DNA of 64,000 nt from Castanea sativa (GCF_040712315.1 NC_134014.1:35701634-35765633); one strand, 5' to 3'. Positions 11,710-23,177 are shown, counted from the stretch's first letter. Notes: generated by a model not told the origin, from the letters alone. Numbers and translations are program-made.

Positions 11710-12556
11710 ATATATTTAAAAAAAAATGGGCGACATTGCCCCAACTTCAACCACGACTCCGTCCATGCATATATGGATATCCATCAAAAAATTTATGTAG
11801 AGAAAATTTAAAAATCAATTAAGCCCTACTTAGTGACTCACCATACTGTGTACGTCTTCGTCGAGGTAGAGTTAGAGTTCGGTATTGGCATTTATGTTGC
11901 CAACCGGTAAACCACTACACTCTGACAAAATCAATCAGATAGAAGAAAAATAAAGAAAGTGACAAATTAATAAATAAATATAATAATATATTCACAATAT
12001 TTTTTATAATAAATATTAAATAGTAAGTAATTATTTGTTGGTATGTGTGAGTAAAAAAGTAATTTAAGTGATAAATTTAAATTTAAATTAATAACAATTT
12101 AATATCAATAATTTATTGTAAAAATATTATAAAAATGTTATAAACACAACACTTTTATTTTTATTTTTATTTTTTTTTGAGAAAGATCTATTTCTTTTAA
12201 TTAGAGGCGACAACAAGCTTGAGGTTGAGGGTCAATATTCTCATGCCTTACTTTTTTCTGCTGAATAAATGCTCCTTAATTACATATGTCTATCGGCCTA
12301 CTCCTAAGTCCTAACTAAATTCACCTTTGGTGAGGTGCAGACAAGAGACAAAGGAGTTAATAAGCAGGCAATAAATTTATCAAAATAATAATATATAGTG
12401 TGTTTGAAAATATCATAATATTTTATATTTTATTTGTATGGATTGTGATCGCATATTCAATCTCTCTCACAATCTTTCAACTTTTTTTTAACTCTCACCT
12501 CTTTTTTTTGTAACTTTTTTGATCCAATGATTAATATTAAAAATTAATTTTTTTAT
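11710..12556. repeat. Duplicated segment, copy A part 4
   Basis: Matches copy B (about 33541-34627): shared ACCACGACTCCGTCCATGC-type text, GGCATTTATGTTGCCAACC, and GGTGAGGTGCAGACAAGAGA. AT-rich and non-coding. Confidence 0.78.
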
Positions 12557-12561
12557 CTTTT

Positions 12562-13255
12562 TGTGGGGGTAAAAGGATCCAAGTGGGCATATGAGTCTTT
12601 GGACTGTAGCATGGAGGGCCGACCTACTCTAGAATTAAACTCTACGAATTGGCCCATACGCCGAGGATCCGAGGGTACAGTCGAGAACGAGCTTCTCCGC
12701 GGACAAATCCAAGAGAACTCAAAACTTCATTATGAAGGTCAAGGTATAACTCTGGAAAGACTAATGGTTAAAAGGGGATACCCTGAACCTTCTAGATGTA
12801 CCAGTGTTAGAGAAAATATCAAGTGCAAAGGCTGCCACCTCCGCATTAAAGGCTCTGCATCTACCTCCCTGGCCACATTAATGGGGAAGTGACCCCTGAA
12901 CAGTAGGGCTGAAACTTCTAGTCACTGTCCAAAAAGCATCAGGGAAGGAAGTATTTAAGGGGGGTGAAGGCGAAAGAGAGGGAGGAGGTCGGTAATTAAG
13001 AAAGAAATTAAGAATTGTAACCTTTAAAGAAAGAAAGAGAAATAACACAGAAGTAGTCCTCGGCTCACGTCCGAGGAGGTCTATTTGCAATTATCATTTA
13101 TTATTTACAAGTGTTTGTAACTTTTAGTCTGTCATCAAGTTCTCAGTACTTCTAACCTAGGTTTCAAGCCCACACTCTACAAATTTCATTGTTTAAGGCT
13201 CATTGGGCCTGAGCCCGTAGTTGTTTTTGGGTCCAGGTGCAATTGTGCACTTACA
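12562..13255 (+). repeat. 5' LTR of the Tat element
   Basis: TGTGGGGG to CACTTACA, 694 bp. A TATA-like GTATTTAAGG near 12950 may drive the element. An inverted repeat TCCTCGG/CCGAGGA with a 7-nt spacer lies near 13053-13075. ORFs here (12563-12892 and 12878-13090) are duplicated in the 3' LTR and are not genes. Confidence 0.95.
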
Positions 13256-13257
13256 AT

Positions 13258-13274
13258 TGGCGCCGTCTGTGGGA
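13258..13274 (+). promoter_or_regulatory. Primer binding site
   Basis: TGGCGCCGTCTGTGGG starts 2 bp after the 5' LTR, the place where a tRNA 3' end primes minus-strand synthesis. The first nine bases fit the plant tRNA-Asp 3' end from memory. The rest does not, so the primer tRNA is uncertain. Confidence 0.75.
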
Positions 13275-13302
13275 AATCTAGTCTGGAAGGAGTTGGGATA
13301 CT

Positions 13303-14820
13303 ATGGCAGGCTTGGGTTCTCACCATGCAGAGTCACAGGGATCACAGCCGGAGGATCTTTTCGAGCGTCTCGAGCATCGAAGGGATCGTGAGGGAAGTGT
13401 CCATACAAAACACCTCGGGGCTAGCCATACTCATGGTGGGGGTAGCACCACCTATGAGGATGGTGCTAAAGCCATGCAAAAGGAAATTAATCGTTTGAAG
13501 AGAAAGCTACGCCGCGCCAGACGCAGGTCTTCACCATCCTCATCTGATCCTTCCTCAGAGGAGGTACGGGGAGGTAGCTACAGCTCAAGGTCATGCTCAC
13601 CCCCCGGTGCAATGTCCTTTGGTGAGGAGGACGACCAGCCAGCTCGCAGACGCAAGAAGCTTCCTTCTAGGGGCTCAGGGAACGATGCTATGAGTCGGGC
13701 GTTGCACCAACTCTCCAAATCTCCGTTTTCACGGAGGATTGAGAAGGGGAGGCTTCCCAGGAGGTTTACTCAACCCACCTTTACCATCTACAATGGTCGG
13801 ACTGATCCGGTGGAGCACGTGAGTCACTTTAACCAGAGGATGGCGGTGCACTCTCACAACGAGACCCTGATGTGTAAAGTTTTCCCCTCTAGCTTGGGAC
13901 CTGTTACTATGAGGTGGTTCAACGGCCTTAAATCGGGGTCTATAGGTTCGTTCGGGGAGCTTACTAGAGCATTCGCTTCGCGGTTCATTACGTGTAGCAG
14001 AGTACCTCGGCCATTGGACTCGCTGTTATCCATGACCATGAGGGAAGGTGAGACGTTGAAAGCATACTCCGACCGTTACTGGGAGATGTTTAATGAAATA
14101 GATGGCGACTTTGATGAGGTGGCGCTCAATACCTTTAAAGTAGGTCTTCCTACTGATCACGACCTGAGAAAGTCTTTGACTAAAAAGCCCGTCCGCAACG
14201 TACGTCGCCTCATGGACCGTATTGACAAGTACAAGAAGGTGGAGGAAGACCAACAGCAAGGAAAGGGTAAGGAGAAGGTTATCCCGCAGGAGAGAAGGGA
14301 TTTCAGGTCAGACAGGTACCACAATAACAAGCCGAGGAGAGATTACGGTAGGTAGCCCGGCTCGGCAGCACCTCAGGCCGTGAACACTGTGTTCCGAGAA
14401 CCAGTACATCAGTTGCTGGAAAAAGTTCGTAAGGAGCCCTTCTTCAAGTGGCCTAGCAAGATGGCAGGAGATCCCACAAAAAGGAATCAGAACCTCTTCT
14501 GCCAATACCATCAGGATGTGGGCCACACTACCGAGAACTGTCGGACCCTTTGGAACCACTTGGAGCAGCTTGTCAGTGAAGGAAAACTGAAGCAGCACTT
14601 GTGCCATCCTAGCGGGCAGGGCAGTCAATCTGGCTCGAACAATCAGAGGAATATTTCATCTCGGCCGGCGTTAGGAACAATTAATGTTATTTTTGCTGCA
14701 CCTGGCAGGACCGGCTCGGGTCCCACCAGGGTGATGGCAGTTTCACATCCTCAGACCGAGGAGTCGGGCTGCAGGCCGAAGAGGTTGAAGCTAAATTTGC
14801 CCGTCTTGGGATTTTCCGAG
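13303..14820 (+). pseudogene. gag: gag of the Tat element (one in-frame stop)
   Basis: The ATG at 13303 is the first in the element, 29 bp after the PBS. The N-terminal region is basic and serine-rich (about residues 60-130). It is followed by the retrotransposon gag domain (about 165-300) with EHVSHFNQRM, MRWFNGLKSGSIGSF, EGETLKAYSDRYWEMFNEI and FKVGLP. An in-frame TAG at 14353 interrupts it. The same frame continues with FREPVHQLLEKVRKEPFFKWPSKM and a CQYHQDVGHTTENC zinc-knuckle-like motif (C-x2-H-x4-H-x4-C, about 14503-14540), typical of Tat gags. The protein would form the particle and package element RNA. Without readthrough the zinc-knuckle part and all of pol would be lost. Confidence 0.9.
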
Positions 14821-15315
14821 GAGGATAAGGTAGGGACTATCCAACCCCATGACGATGCTCTTGTAGTTACGCTTAGGATAGAGAACTATGATGTGAGGAG
14901 GGTGATGATAGATCAGGGCAGCGGTGCAGATATCATGTACCCTAATCTATTTAAGGGGTTAAGATTGAAGCTGGAAGATCTTACTCCTTATGACTCGCCA
15001 CTTATAAGCTTCGAAGGGAGAGCCGTTATGCCGAAGGGACAGATCCGTTTGCCCGTTCAATCCGGCTCAGAAACGGTTGAGGTGGATTTCATTGTGGTTG
15101 ACGCGTACTCTCCATATACAGCCATCCTCGCCAGGCCATGGCTGCACGCTCTTGGAGCTGTCTCCTCTACCTTGTATGTTAAGGTTAAGTTCCCCTCGGG
15201 GGAATGTGTTGAAGAGGTCCTCGGCAGCCAATCGGTGGCCAAGCAATGCATATCGGCTGCAGTGCTGCACCAGACGGAAGCCGAATCTTTGGCTCTGATC
15301 AGCAAAGACTTATAG
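14821..15315 (+). pseudogene. Aspartic protease domain of the Tat element
   Basis: Same frame as gag. VMIDQGSGADIMYP (about 14902-14943) is the retropepsin active-site region. The catalytic triplet position reads D-Q-G where this lineage usually has D-N-G or D-S-G; the Asp is kept. PLISFEGRAVMPKGQIRLPV, then FIVVDAYSPYTAILARPWLHALGAVSSTLY, follow the usual order. An in-frame TAG at 15313 separates it from the RT. Confidence 0.88.
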
Positions 15316-15342
15316 CAGTTAACAGCTCCTGATGCACCTGGA

Positions 15343-16230
15343 ATGGTGACAGGAGAGGAGGTTCATTGTGAGGAGTTAGAGAAGTTTCTGATATCCGATG
15401 ATCCAAAGTGGTTCTTCCAAGTAGGCATACGTTTACCACACCAGGAGAAGATGGAGTTGTTGGAATTTCTGAAGGACAATATTGATGTTTTTGCATGCGA
15501 CCCTTATGAGGCTCCAGGCGTAGATCCGAACTTCATTTGTCATCGTTTGAATGTCAACCCTGCCATTGTGCCGAGAAGGCAACCACCTCGACGTTCGTCC
15601 AAAGAGCATGCCGAGGCTGTAAAGGAAGAGGTGCTCAAACTCAAGAGGGCTGGGGCTATTAAAGAATTTTTCTACCCCGAATGGTTGGCGCATACGGTTG
15701 TGGTTAAAAAGAAGAATGGAACGTGGAGAGTATGTGTGGACTTCACAGATTTGAACAAGGCCTGCCCCAAGGATTCGTTCCCAATGCCGCGTATTGATCA
15801 ACTGGTGGATGTCCGACAGTGGCATCCACTAGCATTGGAGGATCAGGAGAAAACTGCTTTCATTACTCCAACAGGGAACTACCACTATAAGGTCATGCCA
15901 TTCGGGTTAAAGAATGCTGGGGCTACCTACCAGAGAATGATGACTAGAATGTTTGAACAGCAACTAGGGAAGACCATTGAGGTGTATGTAGATGATATGG
16001 TGGTGAAGAGTAAAACAATACCTTCACACGTCAAAGATCTAGCCGACACCTTCCAGGTGCTAAGAAAGTACAAGCTGCGCCTTAACGCCTCAAAGTGCTC
16101 TTTTGGCGTGGGGTCCGGAAAGTTTTTGGGATACATGATTACTCACAGAGGCATAGAGGTGAACCCAGCGCAGGTCAAGGCTATTCAGGATTTGCAGCCG
16201 CCTCGGAATCCAAAAGAGATCCAGAATTGA
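15343..16230 (+). pseudogene. Reverse transcriptase of the Tat element, motif A region missing
   Basis: Contains EWLAHTVVVKKKNGTWRVCVDFTDLNKACPKDSFPMPRIDQLVD, then MPFGLKNAGATYQRMM and the catalytic box VYVDDMVVKSK (about 15985-16014), and later FLGYMITHRGIEVNP. Between LVD (ends 15810) and EKTAFITP (about 15847) only 12 residues remain. Relatives have about 27 there, including the FLDA motif A with the first metal-binding aspartate. The gap keeps frame. The ORF ends at TGA 16228, where the conserved LTGMIAALNRFISR text continues in another frame, consistent with loss of one base near 16225. This RT cannot be catalytic. Confidence 0.9.
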
Positions 16231-17486
16231 CCGGAATGATTGCCGCATTGAATAGGTTTATTTCTCGGTCCGCCGACCGATGCCGTCCTTTCTTCCAATT
16301 GTTGAATAAATGGAAAGGGTTTCAATGGACCGAGGATTGCGTGTTAGCTTTTCAGCAGCTTAAGCAATATCTTTCTCGGCCACCCATCTTGCCTCGCCCC
16401 GAGGCAGACGAGGTCTTGTTTGCTTATCTGGCAGTGGCCGTCCACGCGGTCAGCTTGGTCCTTATAAGGAATGAAAGCGGGGTGCAAAGACCGGTCTACT
16501 ACGTCAATAAGTCTTTAAGTGAGGCCGAGGTGCGCTATTTGCTCTTGGAGAAAGCGCTTCTGGCCATAGTTCTAGCCACGCGCAAGCTTCCTCATTATTT
16601 CCAGTCTCACACCGTAGTGGTTCTGACCCAATTGCCTCTCAAGGCGGTGTTACGCAGCGCCGATTACTCTGGTAGGGTGGCAAAGTGGGGAACCATTTTA
16701 GGGGCTTTTGACGTTAAATACAAGCTTCGCACCTCGGTGAAGGGCCAGGTCCTCGCTGACTTGGTGGCAGAGTTTACTGAACCATTGCTAGAAAAAACTC
16801 TAAAAGAAGCACACACGGATGGAAAATTAGTTGGTGTGATCACGGCCGCAGTGCCTTCGACTTGGAAAGTGTATGTGGATGGGGCTGCTAATCAGAGAGG
16901 GTCTGGTGTTGGACTTGTTCTAATGTCCCCTGAGGGAATTGTCTTCGAAAAATCTTTGAGATTGGCATTCTCGGCTACTAACAATGAGGCCGAGTATGAA
17001 GCAGTCTTGGTGGGCATGCAGATGGTGCGTAGGATGGGTGGAAAGGAAATCCATGTGTTCTCGGACTCTCAGTTAGTGGTCGGCCAAGTCATGGGGACCA
17101 TGGAGGCTAGAGACCCCAGAATGCAGGAATATTTGGCCCATGTCAAGCGTCAGCAAGCTGAATTTGACTCCTTCGTCCTAGCTCACATCTCTAGAAGTGG
17201 AAACACCCATGCCGATTCTTTGGCTACGTTAGCAACGTCCTCGGCTCAGGGTTTGCCCAGGATTTTCCTTGTGGAGGATTTGCTAGAGCCAACTCTTACC
17301 CCCGCCAAGGCGGCCCGCATCCATCTAATAAGGCCTGGACCTAGTTGGATTGACCCGGTCATATCTTTTCTTAGGAATGATATCCTTCCTGAAGACAAGT
17401 CTGAAGCAGATAAGATACGTCGAAAGGCGCCACGTTTTTGGTTGTCCGAGGACCAAAAACTGTACAAACGATCCTTCTTAGGATAG
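16226..17486 (+). pseudogene. Dual RNase H region of the Tat element
   Basis: It starts just after the frameshift with ELTGMIAALNRFISRSADRCRPFF, the RT connection. The degenerate first RNase H follows (about 16410-16770: PVYYVNKSLSEAEVRYLLLEKALLAIVLATRKL and GQVLADLVAEF). A second, archaeal-like RNase H lies at about 16860-17250: YVDGAANQRGSG, NNEAEYEAVLVGM, VFSDSQLVVGQV and GNTHADSLATLA, so the D-E-D-D residues are present. Two RNase H domains are diagnostic of Tat elements. The frame is open to a TAG at 17484. Confidence 0.9.
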
Positions 17487-18584
17487 TACTTGTTGTGTGT
17501 GCACCCTGAATCAACGGAAGCACTTCTGGAGGAACTGCATGAAGGGATTTGTGGAAGCCACACTGGGGGAAGGTCCTTAGCCCATAGGGCCTTGACTCAG
17601 GGTTATTGGTGACCCAATATGCAGAGAGAGGCTCAGGACTATGCCAGAAAATGTGATCAATGCCAGAGGTTCGCCCCTAATATCCATCAACCTGGAGGGG
17701 TTCTCAACCCTCTCTCCAGTCCTTGGCCTTTTGCGCAGTGGGGATTGGACATTGTGGGGCCATTTCCGAGAGCTGCAGGAAACAAAAGATGGCTTCTTGT
17801 GGGAACAGACTATTTCACTAAATGGGTTGAGGCCGAGCCCTTAGCAAATATCAGGGATGTTGATTCCAAGAAGTTTGTCTGGAAAAATATTGTCACTAGA
17901 TTCGGTATACCACACACACTTATCTCAGACAATGGCGTTCAATTTGACAGCAAGGCCTTTAGGCAATATTGTGGTGACATGGGTATCATGAATAGATACT
18001 CCACCCCAGCTTATCCTTAGGGGAATGGGCAAACCGAGGCCATTAACAAGGTTATAGTCAGTGGGCTCAAGAAAAGGTTGGACGATGCGAAAGGCAGATG
18101 AGTGGAAGAGCTCCCTCATGTTCTGTGGACGTATCGGACCACACCGCGCAGGTCCACGGGAGAAACGCCATTCTCCATGACTTATGGAGCCGAGGCGGTG
18201 ATACTTCTGGAATCTGGTTTTCCCACCCTAAAGACGAGCTCTTTTAGCCCGGAGAATAACAATGGACTCCTGGAGAAAGGTCTTGATTTACTCGAGGAAC
18301 AACGCGAGGCAGCTATGGTCCAAATGGCTTATTATCAACAGAAGCTAAAACGGGGATATGATGCCCACGTGAAGCTAAGGCCACTTGCACCTGGTGATCT
18401 TGTACTAAGAAAAGTTGTAGGCACTTCTAAGAACCCAGCTTGGGGTAAGCTAGGACCCAACTGGGAAGGCCCCTATCGCATTGTTTCAGTAGCAGGCATA
18501 GGGTCATATCGGCTAGCTGACTTAGATGAAAGAATTGTACCACGCCCATGGAATGTAAATAACCTTAGAAGGTATTATTATTAA
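17487..18584 (+). pseudogene. Integrase of the Tat element (stops at 17610, 18018 and 18099)
   Basis: It continues in the frame of the RNase H. The zinc-binding N-terminus is readable (HEGICGSHTGGRSL, then CDQCQRFAP). The DDE core has GLDIVGPFP, VGTDYFTKWVEAEPL, GIPHTLISDNGVQFDSKAF and GNGQTEAIN. The C-terminus has VLWTYRTTPRRSTGETPFSMTYGAEAV and a GPYRIVSVAGIGSYRLADLD fold, ending at TAA 18582. In-frame TGA at 17610, TAG at 18018 and TGA at 18099 each sit where a conserved Trp or Gln codon is expected, as produced by single C-to-T or G-to-A changes. Confidence 0.9.
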
Positions 18585-18629
18585 TTAAATGTGCTTTTGT
18601 TAGTTAACATTTCAAGGTTATAAGTACAT

Positions 18630-19765
18630 CTTACGTTTGAAATTACTATTCTTAAGAATCAAACAGAAACTTGGTTAAGTGTAGTCCTCGGACCACAAAC
18701 CTTGTGGAAATTGATGTCTTGTCATTTGTTAAACAGAACCTTAGTTATGCCGGGTCCTCGGACCTCTTACTTTGGGTAAATTAACATTTGAAATTACTAT
18801 TCTTAAGAATCAAACAGAAACTTGGTTAAGTGTAGTCCTCGAACCACAAACCTTGTGAAAATTGATGTCTTGTCATTTGTTAAACAGAACCTTAGTTATG
18901 CCGGGTCCTCGGACCTCCTACTTTGGGGAAATTAACATTTGAAATTACTATTCTTAAGAATCAAACAGAAACTTGGTTAAGTGTAGTCCTCGGACCACAA
19001 ACCTTGTGGAAATTGATGTCTTGTCATTTGTTAAACAGAACCTTAGTTATGCCGGGTCCTCGGACCTCCTACTTTGGGGAAATTAACATTTGAAATTACT
19101 ATTCTTAAGAATCAAACAGAAACTTGGTTAAGTGTAGTCCTCGGACCACAAACCTTGTGGAAATTGATGTCTTGTCATTTGTTAAACAGAACCTTAGTTA
19201 TGCCGGGTCCTCGGACCTCCTACTTTGGGGAAATTAACATTTGAAATTACTATTCTTAAAAATCAAACAGAAACTTGGTTAAGTGTAGTCCTCGGACCAC
19301 AAACCTTGTAGAAATTGATGTCTTGTCATTTGTTAAACAGAACCTTAGTTATGCCGGGTCCTCGGACCTCCTACTTTGGGAAAATTAACATTTGAAATTA
19401 CTATTCTTAAGAATCAAACAGAAACTTGGTTAAGTGTAGTCCTCGGACCACAAACCTTGTGGAAATTGATGTCTTGTCATTTGTTAAATAGAACCTTAGT
19501 TATGCCGGGTCCTCGGACCTCCTACTTTGGGGAAATTAACATTTGAAATTACTATTCTTAAGAATCAAACAGAAACTTGATTAAGTGTAGTCCTCGGACC
19601 ACAAACCTTGTGGAAATTGATGTCTTGTCATTTGTTAAACAGAACCTTAGTTATGCCGGGTCCTCGGACCTCCTACTTTGGGGAAATTAATATTTGAAGT
19701 TACTATTCTTAAAAATCAAACAGAAACTTGGTGAAGTATAGTCCTCGGACCACAAACCTTGTCAC
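18630..19765. repeat. 151-bp tandem repeat array (about 7.4 units)
   Basis: The phrase TTAACATTTGAAATTAC or its variant recurs at 18781, 18932, 19083, 19234, 19385, 19536 and 19687, an exact 151-bp period, with a partial unit before it. Units are nearly identical. Each holds two GTCCTCGGAC-type near-palindromes, one followed by CACAAACC and one preceded by GCCGG, spaced alternately 69 and 82 bp. It lies between pol and the antisense gene. Tandem arrays in this 3' region are known from Ogre/Tat relatives. Confidence 0.97.
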
Positions 19766-20207
19766 TGTTCTTAATATCATGTCACTGTTCTTATTCTTAT
19801 CACCCGTTTTATGGAAATCATTATCTCACCATTCATTAATTTGGATCTCAAGTTCTTCATTTTTAGGTGTTAAACAAATTTTTGTAAGGAATGGTCTTCG
19901 GACCTTACATCCTACTGAAAGCAATATGTCAGGTTACAAAGGTTTAACCGTCATGTGAGTTGTCTAACTGTGACATTATTTGATGTCTAAATTAAGTTAT
20001 GTGGTTGTTTTGAAGTCATAGTTGTTTGTATGGTGGAGCTGTACTTGTTTATTCTGTTTTCCCTTTAACTACTTGTTACTGAAACTTTCATGGCAAGCAC
20101 AAAAAGAATAAAGTAAAACAAAGACAACATGAACGAAAGTTGAATAAAAATTCTCTTCATTAATTATATATAAAGAAGGGGAGTACAGAAAGTTCCTATA
20201 CTAGGCC
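19766..20207. other. Non-coding spacer between array and antisense gene
   Basis: No gene signal. A degenerate copy of the array motif (GGTCTTCGGACC at about 19892) is visible. A terminator or polyadenylation region for the antisense gene would lie here, but nothing decisive was seen. Confidence 0.4.
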
Positions 20208-22724
20208 CTAAACTAGGGAAGGGGGGTCTTGAAGGGAGCTGCTGCCAGCCTCAGTACTCTTCAATTCCAGCTCAAAGGTGGACAAGGCTTGTTTCCCTTT
20301 GTCTGTTGAAGGAATGGGGGGCTCCACGCTTTGAATCTGCTCCTTCTCGGCACCACCGCACTCGTCCTTCTCTTTATGGGAACCTTCGGGTTCTGTAGGA
20401 GCAGGAACAAGCTCTTGCACCACAGGAGGAAGGGCAGGAGAGGCAGCAACAGGAGGGTCTTCAATCTCCTGTATGTCTAGGGGAAGCCAGATGTTCTCGG
20501 GCTTCCTCAGCTCGGAAGCTTGAGGAACCTCTGCTGCATTCATGGCCTCTCCCTAGACCTGCTGACAGTACTCTCGGCACAAGGCCGCGAAGGCCTCTGT
20601 CAGCTCTTCTTGTGTTCTAGTCACCCCCTCCTGATAACTGGCCTTCTTCGCGGCCTCCAGGGTGCGCTTGTGGGCGCGAGCTTCCTCCTTTACCCGCGTA
20701 AGCTCCTTTTCCAAGTCAAAGCATGCCTGTTGGACTTGGGCAAGCTCATCATCCTTTTGGCGGAGAAGCTTACGCTGCCCCTCCACTTGGCTCTCCATCG
20801 TCTTCAAGCTGGCCTTGTCACCATCTCTTTCTCTTTTCAAGTCAGCCAGCTGTGACGTGAGCTTCCCGTTTTCTGCTAGGGCCTGGCCTAGGGACCTTTC
20901 TGCCTCTTGTCTTAGCTCCTGCTCCATCCCAGCGCGCTTCCGAGAGTCATCCACGAACTTCTCGGTCGCGAAAACCTCTTGGATAGACTGCAAAAATGTT
21001 AGGAGGTTAAATGCAGTGAAGTGTTTACAAATAAATGTAGAATATAAGTGTAAGATGGAACTTACCAGAGCTAAACCCCTTTTTAACGAGAGGAACAGCT
21101 GTGACTGGCCCATCTTCTCCAAGGACTCCATGTCCTTGGGCAGCAGAAGAGGACGCTCCAACACCTCGACTAGGTGATGGGCGTGGCCTTGTTGGACTGC
21201 CCTAATGCTGGAGTGGCAGGGAATAGGGGCGCCGTCCAGCCTCAAGTCAGGAGACCAGCTGGCTGGTGTTCGGCGCACCTCGGCCACGTCCCTAATCTCC
21301 CCACTTTCAACTGAGCGGGCGCGCCCTTTGCCCTTGTCCAGCTTCTGTTGCTGGGCCAGCGGCGGCTGCTGTTTCAGCTTCTTTGGCTTCTCGCCACCAG
21401 CCCCCTCGGCATCCACTTTTCTTTTCTTCTTAGAATCGTCTGTTGGAGGTTTTGGCTCGGCTGGAGGAGGGGGTGGTGGCAAGGCAGGGGGAGCTTGGGA
21501 CCCTCTTGCTCCCTTCTTTGCCACTCGGGCGCCTCTATCGGTCATAAGGTCCTTTAGCTTGTCCATCTCTTCTTCAATGGAACTGTCGTCTGGACGCGCT
21601 ATCACTAGACCCGCGACCCCAGAGGCCTCAGCTTCTTCTTCTTCCTCGTCGGAAAGGATAACAAACGGGTTTTCGCGAGGTCGTGGGGAGTCCTCGGGCT
21701 GAAACTGGTCTATCTCCTCGTCCAATGTGTTCGAAGAAGACACTCGCTCCTCTGGGACAGCAATTGCCTGAGAGTGCACGGCGAGTGGGATGGCCGCGAT
21801 GGGCTGTGCGTACAATACGGTGTGAGGGGCGTCAGGGATGTCGTGATCGGCCAAAAAGTGAGGTCTAGCTACGTTGATTTTCCTACGCCTTCGGTCACCC
21901 GCGATTATTGCGTTCTCGATCTCCTGGAAGTCCGAGGAGACGAGATCGTACCCCAGAATCAAGTGGGCAGCCCTAAGTTGTAAGTCTCTGCTGACGAACA
22001 CCTCGGAACGTAGCACTCTATTCAAATCTGCAACGTTGCAGTGGCTCAAGCGAGGGCGTACGTTTTGCTTATCTGCAAAGAAAAACATCCAAATAAACAA
22101 ACATGGTCAGAGGTGCAGATCATATAATAAAGTAAAGGTAGACGCTAAAGTAAATGCAAATGCACATTCCTAGATGATTTAGGGAGTTATAGGATGGGAA
22201 GTTAAATCCTAAGGTGTCGCACCTGGAACTCCCCACTCAACTGGGCAGTGGGGGCCGTCGTGCCAATTGCCAGAGACGATGAGGTAGTCATCCTTCATGC
22301 CTTTATTGGACTTGGGCAAACAGGAGATCAACCTAACTACGCTGGAGCGGGATTTGATGTAGTAACCTACTCCAGTGAGTTTGTGGCATTCGTACATAAA
22401 GACGACATCATGCCAGGTGAGGTTCAGACCCATTTGCTCGTTTAGAGCGTCGACGCTGCCCAAAACTCTAAAAACGTTTGGGGCGCACTGGTCGGGACAC
22501 AACCGGTGGTTGCGGAGGTACTCCCTGGTTACAGGCTTCATTGGGAGGGTCATCCCACCTTCTACGAAGGCTACCATTGGGATGATAACCTCTCCAGCCT
22601 TCCTAGAACCAGCCACGGCTTCCACCGGGCAATATTCTAAACCTACGTCACTGGGAATACGATACTTGGCTCTAAAGCCTTCCATCCCAGCGGCGGTATC
22701 AACTAGACATTTAAACTTTCCCAT
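20208..22724 (-). pseudogene. Antisense spliced gene of the Tat element, putative gypsy-type transposon family
   Basis: On the strand opposite gag-pol. ATG at 22724. Exon 1 is 22724-22223 (donor CCAG/GTGCGA), exon 2 is 22072-21066 (acceptor TTTGCAG, donor CTCTG/GTAAGT) and exon 3 is from 20987 (acceptor TTTTTGCAG). Phases agree (1, then 0), and intron 2 is 78 bp. Exon 1 holds the conserved N-terminal domain (RIPSDVGLEYCPVEAVAG, PMKPVTREYLRNHRLCPDQ, MYECHKLTGVGYYIKSR) that I match to Pfam Transposase_28. It is followed by an acidic stretch, a proline run, a KKKRK nuclear-localisation-like motif, and a long heptad coiled coil from about 20970 to 20600. A TAG at 20553-20555 stops it after about 647 aa. 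The frame then reopens for another 111 residues to 20208, so the stop looks like a recent nonsense change. Function unknown; it may bind DNA or RNA of the element. Confidence 0.85.
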
Positions 22725-23177
22725 CAGAAAGAAACGAAAAACTAAGTTCTAAGAGGGAGAACTGTTATAAGGGGAGCCGAGGACAGGGTCCGAGGAGAAA
22801 GGGTTAAGAGAAAAGAAATGAGAACTTACAAATTTCAAGTTGTGCAAATTTCCATGGATTTCTGCAGACAAAAGGTGATTGCTGATGTTTTGATGGGATT
22901 AGCCTCTGGAGAAATAAATGAAGGCGCAGGTTCCTAAAGCGTCACGACGTGCGGGAAGCGGTCTCGAAATTGTATTTGTCCCGCCCAAATTTTCATGGAG
23001 TAACAAAGACCGTTGGATGCTCATCTTACCGTTGAATGTGGGGGACAAGTTATAACTTACGGTAATAAATGCGCGCGTTTTTGAAAATAAAACCGCCAAG
23101 TGGCATCCTCTGGAACGCAAAACGGTCTTCACACGCGTAGTTATTTACTGAACGTGTGGGGAAAGTTTTCGTTGGAT
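22725..23177. other. Likely promoter region of the antisense gene
   Basis: Non-coding. It lies upstream of the antisense ATG and downstream of everything read on the + strand, so a minus-strand promoter should be here or in the 3' LTR. No clear TATA was assigned. A GCCGAGGAC and GTCCGAGGAG pair occurs at about 22773-22797. Confidence 0.35.

Noticed and set aside
12563..12892. 109-aa ORF, repeated almost exactly at 23230-23562
   Set aside because: Both copies lie within the LTRs of the Tat element; duplication is due to the LTR pair.
15433..15825. 130-aa minus-strand ORF
   Set aside because: Shadow of the reverse transcriptase frame; no domain on the minus strand.
18630..19765. Regular repeat array resembling CRISPR
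   Set aside because: The whole 151-bp unit is repeated with no unique spacers, and it lies inside a plant retrotransposon. It is an ordinary tandem array.
21205..21702. 165-aa + strand ORF rich in Ser and Gly
   Set aside because: Shadow of exon 2 of the antisense gene, which has the recognisable family domain and splice structure.
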